From contig JADFPK010000113.1 of NCBI GenBank assembly GCA_022562375.1, positions 1 to 6,145 of the forward strand: a stretch of 6,145 nucleotides of DNA, written 5' to 3'. Under the pieces are notes generated by a model. It did not search any database. It had not been told where the DNA came from and saw nothing but the letters and a program-made list of their open reading frames with translations. The DNA is from Pseudomonadota bacterium (lineage in GTDB: Bacteria; Pseudomonadota; Alphaproteobacteria; SMXQ01). Of the stretch, positions 1 to 5,141 are shown piece by piece. The position numbers and the translations under genes were made by a program. The first letter of the stretch is position 1; the number at the start of each line of letters is the position of its first letter.

Positions 1-256
1 CCCCGAACAGCACCGCCGGAATGGTGTCCGACGTGGTGGTGACCGAACCCATGCCGAGCAGGAAGGCGAAGGCGGTGTAAGGGTCCATGTCGAAAGTGAA
101 GGGCAGCAACAGCGCCATGCCGACGATACCGCCAAGGCCCGGAATGACCCCCAGCATGAGGCCGATCATCACCCCCGAGGCGAGGAAGAAGAGGCGCGTC
201 GGATTGGCGATGATGAGGAGGGCCTGGCCCGCCTCATACAGCATGTCGACTTCCAT
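1..256 (-). CDS. Tripartite tricarboxylate transporter permease, TctA family (N-terminal part)
   Basis: This is the large membrane subunit of a TTT (tripartite tricarboxylate) secondary transporter, which moves a carboxylate across the inner membrane after capture by a periplasmic receptor. Only the first 85 residues are in the window; the gene runs off the left edge. It begins MEVDMLYEAGQALL, followed by a hydrophobic segment and the TctA signature GVIPGLGGIVGMALLLPFTF (residues 36-55), then FLLGMGSVTTTSDTIPAVLFG (about 65-85). The ATG at 254-256 is preceded by AGGGTAGG with five bases before the start, a good Shine-Dalgarno. The last part reads TTTSDTIPAVLFG where many TctA proteins have a GG-S-AILxN segment, so this is a variant branch. 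It lies 106 bp after ubiX, away from its presumed receptor gene at 3152-4435, and no tctB is seen between them. Family call is secure; the substrate is unknown. Confidence 0.9.
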   Translation of the reverse strand, partial: MEVDMLYEAGQALLIIANPTRLFFLASGVMIGLMLGVIPGLGGIVGMALLLPFTFDMDPYTAFAFLLGMGSVTTTSDTIPAVLFG

Positions 257-274
257 CACTACCTACCCTGTTGA

Positions 275-290
275 CCGGCCTTGAGGCCGG
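275..290 (-). promoter_or_regulatory. Small hairpin just upstream of the tctA-type ribosome binding site
   Basis: CCGGCC-TTGA-GGCCGG forms a perfect 6-bp GC stem (7 bp if the loop is only two bases). In the minus-strand transcript it ends five bases before the AGGGTAGG ribosome binding site of the TctA-type gene. No T-run follows on the minus strand, so it is not a normal intrinsic terminator there. It could affect translation or protect the mRNA. On the plus strand it is followed by a T-rich stretch, but no plus-strand gene ends here. Confidence 0.4.
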
Positions 291-313
291 ATTGTTATGC
301 TTTTTCAAACTTT

Positions 314-345
314 GGCCCGGACACGCCTTCGGCGCGCCACGGGCC
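314..345 (-). promoter_or_regulatory. Intercistronic stem-loop between ubiX and the tctA-type gene
   Basis: On the minus strand GGCCCG, one bulged T, GGCGCGCC, a GAA loop, GGCGTGTC and CGGGCC fold into a 14-bp stem with two G-U pairs. Those two pairs become A-C mismatches on the plus strand, so the structure is better in the minus-strand RNA, the direction of the genes. It begins 18 bases after the ubiX stop codon. It is followed by AAAGTTTGAAAAAG, not a U-run, so an mRNA-stability or processing element is more likely than a terminator. Confidence 0.45.
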
Positions 346-362
346 GGTTCGCGTTAAGAGAC

Positions 363-956
363 CTACACTTCCACCTCGGTCGGCGCCGTCTCCTTCCAAC
401 GCCGGAAAAGATCGTGGGGGACGTCGAACAGGTCGAGCGTCTTGCCCACCGTCTGGTTGACGATATCGTCGATGGTCTTCGGCCGGTGATAGTAGGCGGG
501 CACCGGCGGCATGACAACCGCGCCGAATTGGGCGGCCCGGACCATCAGCTCGAGGTGCCCGAGATGCAGCGGCGTCTCGCGGACCAGCAATACCACCCGG
601 CGCTTTTCCTTGAGACAGACATCGGCGGCGCGGACGATCAGGTTCTCGTCATAGGAGTTGACGATGCCCGACAGGGTCTTGACCGAGCACGGCGCCACCA
701 CCATGCCGGCGGTGCGGAACGAGCCGCTGGACAGCGACGCCCCGATATCCTTGTGGCTATGCACCACGTCGGCCAGGGCCTTGACCTCGGATACCTTCCA
801 GTCGGTCTCATCGACGATGGTCTGGCCGGCGGCGGGTGACATGATGAGGTGAATCTCGACATCATCGGCGGCGCCCAGCGCCTCCATCATCCGGATGCCG
901 TAGATCGCCCCGGAAGCCCCGGACATACCCACGATAATTCGCCGCTTCCGCTTCAG
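363..956 (-). CDS. ubiX: UbiX-family flavin prenyltransferase
   Basis: UbiX joins dimethylallyl phosphate to reduced FMN, giving prenylated FMN, the cofactor needed by UbiD decarboxylases; it is a cytosolic Rossmann-like flavoprotein. With the start chosen here it is 197 residues, a normal length. Visible features are the β1-loop KRRIIVGMSGASGAIYG (GASG at 13-16), APCSVKTLSGI near 88-98, and KEKRRVVLLVRETPL at 116-130. The last matches the K129/R139/E140 set of Pseudomonas aeruginosa UbiX (numbering from memory). Then come PAYYHRP (Tyr156) and a C-terminal FRRW (Trp187). The position matching R185 is Lys172. No ATG, GTG or TTG start keeps the first β-strand: GTG at 932 and ATG at 926 both cut it. 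CTG at 954-956 has GGGAGG five bases upstream and gives an N-terminus typical of the family. It lies 147 bp after the ThDP enzyme gene. The truncated UbiD at the right edge is its likely client. If GTG is used, the protein is 189 residues (363-932). Confidence 0.92.
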   Translation of the reverse strand: MKRKRRIIVGMSGASGAIYGIRMMEALGAADDVEIHLIMSPAAGQTIVDETDWKVSEVKALADVVHSHKDIGASLSSGSFRTAGMVVAPCSVKTLSGIVNSYDENLIVRAADVCLKEKRRVVLLVRETPLHLGHLELMVRAAQFGAVVMPPVPAYYHRPKTIDDIVNQTVGKTLDLFDVPHDLFRRWKETAPTEVEV

Positions 957-967
957 CGCCGCCTCCC
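954..967 (-). promoter_or_regulatory. Ribosome binding site deciding a CTG start for ubiX
   Basis: Reading the minus strand, GGGAGG (967-962) is followed by the five bases CGGCG and then CTG (956-954), AAG, CGG. This is near-ideal Shine-Dalgarno spacing. The in-frame stop TGA at 971-969 lies just upstream, so no earlier start exists in this frame. The only later in-frame starts (GTG at 932, ATG at 926) lie inside or beyond the first β-strand and have no comparable purine-rich site at the right distance. Confidence 0.55.
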
Positions 968-1037
968 GTCAAACCTATGCGCGGGGCCGGTCGGAACGGA
1001 TCGCGCCCGTCTCCGGCCTCCTTCATCAAGACCCGGG

Positions 1038-1058
1038 GATGAAAACAAATATTTCATC
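1038..1058. repeat. AT-rich inverted repeat upstream of ubiX
   Basis: GATGAAA and TTTCATC are perfect 7-bp inverted arms around a 7-base AT-rich centre (ACAAATA). The patch stands out from the GC-rich surroundings and lies about 80-100 bp before the ubiX start. It could be an operator or part of a weak internal promoter, but I find no convincing -35/-10 pair. The rest of the 147-bp gap holds the tandem repeat at 1080-1119 and a short arginine-rich ORF of doubtful meaning. Confidence 0.25.
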
Positions 1059-1079
1059 ATGCGTCCAGTCCCGAGACCT

Positions 1080-1119
1080 CCCCTCAGCTTCTTTCGGTGC
1101 CCCTCACCTTCTCTCGGTG
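1080..1119 (-). repeat. 20-bp tandem duplication across the stop codon of the ThDP enzyme gene
   Basis: Two adjacent 20-base units match at 18 of 20 positions: 1100-1119 (CACCGAGAGAAGGTGAGGGG on the minus strand) and 1080-1099 (CACCGAAAGAAGCTGAGGGG). The upstream unit carries the last codons and TGA stop of the ThDP enzyme gene (stop at 1104-1106). The second unit lies just after the stop. Since 20 is not a multiple of three, the copies are read in different frames, so the similarity is not due to protein repetition. Confidence 0.8.
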
Positions 1120-2924
1120 ATGGTGTCAAGGAGCGCCGGCTGCCCGGCCTTGACCCGCGCGATGGCGCGCTTGAGCGCCGGTCCGACATCCTTGGCGTGA
1201 TCGATCGGCCCCTCGGCATACCAGCCGAAGGAGCGGGCGAGGCCGGCGAAATCCGGGTCGGGATCGCTGAGATCCATGCCGATATAGGCGCGCTCCACCG
1301 GGGTTTTACGCTGCTTCGCCATGCGGATCTGGTGCTCCCAGTCGTTGTAATACGCCCGGTTGTTGTACATCACCACCAGCATCGGGATGTTGTGCTTGGC
1401 GGCGACCCAAAGCGCGCCGGCGTCGAACATCAAATCGCCGTCGGGTTGGAAGTCGACGACAAGGCGGCCCTTGTCCCGGTGGGCGAGACCGACACCGAGA
1501 GAGATGCCGATCTGGGTCGAGGTGCCGAGCGACTTGCCGGCATGGCGGTAGTGCTTGTCGAAATCCCACAACTTCAGTGCCCAGTCATCCAGCGTCCCGG
1601 CGGTGAGCACCCAGTCCTCGTCCTTGATCGCCTCCCACACCTCGGCGGCGAGAACGGGCAGGCGAAGGGGGCGGTCGTTCCGGCCCTTGCGGGTCTCCTT
1701 GGCCCAGCGCCGCCGCGCCGCCTGGTGCCGTTTGGCGATCCGCGCGCCGCGCCGCTTGATCCGGGTCTTGAGTGCGCCATTGCGGTTGAGAAGAGCGCGG
1801 CAGCGCCTGGTCAGCTCCGGAATGGCCAGGTCGGTGTCGGCCATGATCCTGAGATCGACGTCGAGGTGGCGCTGGTAATCGAGCGCCCAGGCGCTGATCT
1901 CCAGATCGCCGAAGCCGATATCGACGAAGCGGCAACCTTTCGGGGTGATCCTCTCGACCTTGCGGGTGGTCGAGGAAAGCTTGCTCGTCGGCCGCTCCCA
2001 GTCGCGGACATCGAGGCCGACGACGAGATCGGCGTCGGTGAAGATATCGTCCACCATGCTCATGTTCAGCGGATGGCAGCCGGGAAAATTGAGCCTGGTG
2101 TCGAGGTCATACACCGGCGCCTGGACGGTTTCGGCGAGCTTCACCAGGGCATCGAAGCCGGCCTCGCTGCGGCCGACAAACTCGGCCAGCAATACCGGTT
2201 TCTTGGCCGCGACCAGCATCTCCGCCGCTTGATCCAGGGCCGCCGGGTCCGCGGCCATCGGCGCCGGCACGCGGGCCGCGTCCTTGGACGGCAACGCCAC
2301 CTTGTGATCCAGTGGCGCCTCCTGGAGCCAGGCGTCGTAACACATATAGATCGGCCCCTGGGGTTGGGTCATCATCACCGAATAAGCGCGGGTGAAGGCC
2401 TCCGGCACGCCGTCGACCACCGAGGGCTGGTAGTCCCACTTGGTGTAGTCGCGGATCTGCGACCCCTGGACGTTGGCGGAATGGATCCAGTCGATCTTGG
2501 GGCGCCGCTTGGTCTCGTTCATCGGACCCGTCGCGCCGATGATGAAGATCGGGGCACGGTCGATATAGGCGTAATAGATCGCCATGTTGGAGTGAATCAG
2601 GCCGACCAGATTGTGGACGATGGCCACCATCGGCTTGCCCGACGCCTTGGCATAGCCGTGGGCGACCTGGACCGCGGTCTCCTCGTGCTGGCACAGCATC
2701 ATATGGGGATAGTTCTGGCCGTAATTGACCAGCGAATCATGGAGCCCCCGGTAACTGGCGCCGGGGTTGAGCGCCGCATAGGGCATGTCGTAGCGGTGCA
2801 GCATGTCGACGATGACGTCGGCCCCCCAGCGGCGCTTGGCGGGGACCACCTTCGGCCTCTTCGGCGTCCTGATCGGTTGGCGAAAGGTCTTGGCCTTGCC
2901 CCCGGCACTCTTTTTGACAGCCAT
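1104..2924 (-). CDS. Thiamine diphosphate-dependent enzyme, acetolactate synthase/benzoylformate decarboxylase superfamily
   Basis: A 606-residue ThDP enzyme that probably cleaves (decarboxylates) or ligates a 2-oxo acid in the cytosol. The order is the usual Pyr-middle-PP. The Pyr domain holds LNPGASYRG (52-60) and CQHEETAVQVAHGYAKASGK (78-97), with Glu81 in place of the glutamate that activates the cofactor. The middle domain spans about 225-365 (PVLLAEFVGRSEAGF). The PP domain carries the Mg/ThDP motif PDGDLMFDAG...MYNNRAYY (Gly496-Asp497 to Asn521-Asn522, the expected spacing), with Leu where GDG is usual. Two parts are odd: a basic N-terminal tail (12 Lys/Arg and no acidic residue in residues 1-32) and a very basic linker at about 381-418 before the PP domain. 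The ATG is preceded by AGAGGA four bases upstream. It sits between the transporter receptor and ubiX. True acetolactate synthase is less likely: no regulatory-subunit gene is nearby and the context is not branched-chain biosynthesis. The substrate is unknown. Confidence 0.9.
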   Translation of the reverse strand: MAVKKSAGGKAKTFRQPIRTPKRPKVVPAKRRWGADVIVDMLHRYDMPYAALNPGASYRGLHDSLVNYGQNYPHMMLCQHEETAVQVAHGYAKASGKPMVAIVHNLVGLIHSNMAIYYAYIDRAPIFIIGATGPMNETKRRPKIDWIHSANVQGSQIRDYTKWDYQPSVVDGVPEAFTRAYSVMMTQPQGPIYMCYDAWLQEAPLDHKVALPSKDAARVPAPMAADPAALDQAAEMLVAAKKPVLLAEFVGRSEAGFDALVKLAETVQAPVYDLDTRLNFPGCHPLNMSMVDDIFTDADLVVGLDVRDWERPTSKLSSTTRKVERITPKGCRFVDIGFGDLEISAWALDYQRHLDVDLRIMADTDLAIPELTRRCRALLNRNGALKTRIKRRGARIAKRHQAARRRWAKETRKGRNDRPLRLPVLAAEVWEAIKDEDWVLTAGTLDDWALKLWDFDKHYRHAGKSLGTSTQIGISLGVGLAHRDKGRLVVDFQPDGDLMFDAGALWVAAKHNIPMLVVMYNNRAYYNDWEHQIRMAKQRKTPVERAYIGMDLSDPDPDFAGLARSFGWYAEGPIDHAKDVGPALKRAIARVKAGQPALLDTITERR

Positions 2925-3080
2925 TCGTTCCTCTTTAACCGACGGTCCCGACCACGCATGCCTTGGCGCTGGCGGTGGAACCCGAGCCCGCCGACAGACC
3001 GAACTTATCCGGCGGAGATGCCCTCACGAAGGTCTCGAGTCTGGAAATCGCGGGATGCGCGGGGCCGTGGCGGCAAAATG

Positions 3081-3133
3081 AAGGCCGCCGTCCCGGGTTC
3101 GATCACGAACCGCACCCGGGACCGCGGCCCCTT
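3081..3133 (-). terminator. Large stem-loop after the receptor gene, attenuator or terminator-like
   Basis: Beginning 18 bases after the receptor stop codon, the minus strand can form a GGCCG/CGGCC outer stem, a 2x2 internal loop, a perfect GTCCCGGG/CCCGGGAC 8-bp stem, and an inner TTCG-TGAT-CGAA hairpin with a five-base bulge. It is followed by TTCATTTTG, a short and interrupted U-run. Such hairpins after periplasmic-receptor genes commonly let the receptor be made in excess over downstream genes. Full termination is doubtful because the U-run is weak. The remaining bases to 2925 contain only the ribosome binding site of the ThDP enzyme gene; I see no clear promoter there. Confidence 0.45.
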
Positions 3134-3151
3134 CGAGGTCTTCCCTCCCGT

Positions 3152-4435
3152 TTACTCGCAGTCGATCTTCTTGGCCGCGGAAGCCTGGAAGGTGAACTCG
3201 CACTTCATGCCCACCTTGAGGTTCTTCCGCTTGACCTTCTTGCCGCCGATGGAGACCTTGGTGCGCCGGCCACTGACGCTTAGCTTGCCCTTCCTGCCGC
3301 CGCCCTTGTACGAGACGCGCCGGCCTTTGCGCTGGATCTTGGTGATCGTCCCCTTGACCGTCTCGATCGGAATGACGACCTTGGTGATCTTGATATTCCC
3401 GGTCTTTTCCGCCGCTTCCTTGGCCGCCTCGACGAGGTCCTTGGGCGAGGCGTAGAGCGCGGCGATGAGCTGTTTGATCTTCTCGCCGCTGATCGGCGCG
3501 ATCTCCAGCTTCTGCTTCTTGGCGTCGGCGAGGAAGTCCGCATCCTTCATCGTCGCCATGAACGCCGTCTGCAGGGCCTTGGCCCGGTCGGCCGGCAGGC
3601 CCGGCGGCGCCACGAACGGGCGGCCCCAAGCCTGGCGGGCGAAGATGAGTTCGAGAACCTTGCGGTCCTTTTCGGTCTTGGCGAGATCCATCACGAACGG
3701 CACGTCCGGCAGGTCCGGATGCTTCGCCGTCGACATCTGCAACAGGATCTGGACCTTCTTCCCCGTCAGCCATTGGGGGAAGCGCGACTTGAGCGACGAC
3801 CAGGAGTAACCGCAGCGGCCCTGGACCTCGCCGCGCTCGGTCGCCAGGTTGATGTCATTGCCGCCGGGATAGCCGGTCACCAGCCTGAGCTTGGTGCCGA
3901 GGACGTTGTTCAGCACCTTGGGGAAGACGTCGGTGTCGGAGCCCGGTCCGGTGCCGCCGACGATCATCGGCTTGGTCAGGAAGTCTTCCAAGGTCTGGAT
4001 CGGCGATTCGTGCCAGGCGATACAGACGCTGACCTCGTTATTGGCGCTGCCGAGCCAGGTGTACTTGGAAGGATCGAACCTTGCCTTCTTGTTGCCGAAC
4101 AGCGGCTCCATGACCATGCCCCGGCCGAAAGTGCCGATGACGGTGCCGTCCTTGGGCAGGGAATTGTAAAGCTCGTTCGCCAGCTTGAGGCTGCCGGCGC
4201 CCGGCTTGTTCTTGGCGACGACCTTCGGGTTGCCCGGTATGTGCCTGCCGATCACCCGGCCTATGGTCCGTGCGTAAGTGTCGTAGCCGCCACCAGCGCT
4301 GTAGCCGATATAAAGGGTAATGGTCTTACCCTTGTAGAAGTCCGCCACCGCATCCGCCTGGACCGGCTGCGGCAAGGCCGCGCCGAACAGGACGCCGATG
4401 GCGCCTAAACTGATGAGGGTACGTAACGCTTTCAT
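3152..4435 (-). CDS. TctC/Bug-family periplasmic solute receptor of a TTT transporter, with extra basic C-terminal domain
   Basis: This is the periplasmic receptor that captures a carboxylate for a TctA/TctB-type membrane pair. The 427 residues start with a signal peptide (MKALRTLISLGAIGVLFGAA, probable cleavage after VQA, residue 27). The family core follows: FYKGKTITLYIGYSAGGGYD (33-52), RHIPGNPKVVAKNKPGAGS (64-82) and PKDGTVIG (94-101). The usual core ends near residue 345, about the normal family length of 320 or so after processing. An added tail, 346-427, follows with 24 Lys/Arg against 4 acidic residues, alternating β-strand patterns (GTITKIQRKGRRVSY, TKVSIGG, LKVGMKCEFTF) and two cysteines (412, 426). 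It looks like a small β-barrel domain of the OB or DUF5666-like kind, by pattern only. The ATG has GGGGAG eight bases upstream. A 186-bp AT-rich gap precedes the gene, making it the likely first gene of a transcript. The ligand is unknown. Confidence 0.93.
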   Translation of the reverse strand: MKALRTLISLGAIGVLFGAALPQPVQADAVADFYKGKTITLYIGYSAGGGYDTYARTIGRVIGRHIPGNPKVVAKNKPGAGSLKLANELYNSLPKDGTVIGTFGRGMVMEPLFGNKKARFDPSKYTWLGSANNEVSVCIAWHESPIQTLEDFLTKPMIVGGTGPGSDTDVFPKVLNNVLGTKLRLVTGYPGGNDINLATERGEVQGRCGYSWSSLKSRFPQWLTGKKVQILLQMSTAKHPDLPDVPFVMDLAKTEKDRKVLELIFARQAWGRPFVAPPGLPADRAKALQTAFMATMKDADFLADAKKQKLEIAPISGEKIKQLIAALYASPKDLVEAAKEAAEKTGNIKITKVVIPIETVKGTITKIQRKGRRVSYKGGGRKGKLSVSGRRTKVSIGGKKVKRKNLKVGMKCEFTFQASAAKKIDCE

Positions 4436-4527
4436 GTCTCGCTCTCCCCGCGATGTAGTGTTCGTTGAACAGGCCCGGCGCGCGCGACGAATACGGCGTC
4501 AGTTTATTGTTTCGCTATATTTAGACC

Positions 4528-4557
4528 CTTATAACAGCATCTTATGCTTGCCGACAG
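4528..4557 (-). promoter_or_regulatory. Candidate promoter for the receptor gene, with dyad in its spacer
   Basis: The 186-bp gap 4436-4621 is the most AT-rich part of the window. On the minus strand CTGTCG (4557-4552, a poor -35) and TATAAG (4533-4528, five of six matches to TATAAT) are separated by 18 bases. The spacer contains the inverted repeat AGCAT-CTT-ATGCT (4536-4548), a possible operator or small hairpin. The start of transcription would fall near 4520, leaving a leader of about 85 bases. Other weak -10-like boxes (TAAAAT near 4560-4566, TAAATA near 4518-4523) exist, so the exact site is uncertain. Confidence 0.3.
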
Positions 4558-4621
4558 TATTTTATGATCTTTCCAGGCTTTCGGGTTCGATTAACACTTT
4601 CCTTCTCTAAAGCATTATCCG

Positions 4622-5140
4622 CTAAAGCGGCAGCGGCCGGTTCTGCGCCAGCGCCACCAGGACCGCCGCGATCACCCCGGATAACGGCGGCAACAGGAAC
4701 GACGCCGTAAGCCGCATCACGGCGAACCGCGCCCCCAACATCGGCACCTCGAAGATGAACACCCGGTGGATGCCCAGTACCGACCACGAGGTGAGGAACG
4801 CCACCAGTTGCGGTACATCGGCGCCGGCCTTGTAGAGGACGACGGCGACGGGAAAGGAGATGATGCCGCCGCCGGGGATGAAGCCGCCGATGAGCGAGGC
4901 GATGAGGATGCCGCGAATGCCCGAATCGCCGCCGATCCACTCGGCCACCAGCTCCTTCGGCAGTATCTGGCTGGCGAACCCGGCGATCAGCAGGGCCATG
5001 ACGATCCGGGGGGTGTTGGCGGCGATGATATTGACGCCGACGCGAAGCCCGAGAAGGTGCTTCTTCTCCGGTTGGCGATAGGCCACCACCAGGAGGCCGG
5101 CGACCATCAACCACAAGATGACGGCGGTCGGGCCCACCAT
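4622..5140 (-). CDS. Half-size permease, DUF318/ArsP-like (YraQ-type) family, second of a tandem pair
   Basis: A 172-residue inner-membrane protein. A first hydrophobic helix (about 5-21) is followed by a basic loop (RQPEKKHLLGLR), then IAANTPRIVMALLIAGF (39-55). The conserved block is GGDSGIRGILIASLIGGFIPGGG (70-92), SFPVAVVLYKAGAD (95-108), LVAFLTSWSVLG (112-123), FEVPMLG (130-136) and a last helix (about 147-164). The PGG...SFP...AGAD...LVAFLT pattern resembles one repeat of the larger DUF318 permeases, which are about twice as long. By eye about 53 of 116 aligned residues match the neighbouring permease. Its ATG follows the partner's stop after a single base, and GGAGG lies nine bases upstream, inside the partner gene, so the two are translationally coupled and probably form a heteromeric carrier. 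The transported compound is unknown. A small CCGC-TTTA-GCGG hairpin overlaps its stop codon. Confidence 0.75.
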   Translation of the reverse strand: MVGPTAVILWLMVAGLLVVAYRQPEKKHLLGLRVGVNIIAANTPRIVMALLIAGFASQILPKELVAEWIGGDSGIRGILIASLIGGFIPGGGIISFPVAVVLYKAGADVPQLVAFLTSWSVLGIHRVFIFEVPMLGARFAVMRLTASFLLPPLSGVIAAVLVALAQNRPLPL

Positions 5141-5141
5141 G

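Noticed and set aside
297..839. Plus-strand open frame of 180 codons opposite ubiX
   Set aside because: It is antisense to well-supported UbiX motifs, lacks a ribosome binding site and has Arg/His/Gly-rich shadow composition.
1080..1106. Resemblance to the first half of a thiamine diphosphate riboswitch (GGGGCACC...GCTGAGG)
   Set aside because: The second conserved half of the THI element is missing downstream. The match is part of the 20-bp tandem duplication, and the element would follow, not precede, the ThDP enzyme gene.
2699..2959. Minus-strand ORF beginning MRGRDRR upstream of the ThDP enzyme start
   Set aside because: It overlaps the ThDP gene in another frame, is arginine-rich and has no motif; the ThDP ATG has its own strong ribosome binding site.
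849..3455. Plus-strand open frame of 868 codons
   Set aside because: It runs antisense to ubiX, the ThDP enzyme and the receptor tail, all of which have clear family motifs. It arises because GC-rich codon use removes stops in the opposite strand. Its translation is low-complexity and shows no recognisable motif.
4619..4630. CCGC-TTTA-GCGG hairpin at the stop codon of the second permease as a terminator
   Set aside because: The stem is only four base pairs and no U-run follows on the minus strand, so it cannot be supported as a terminator.
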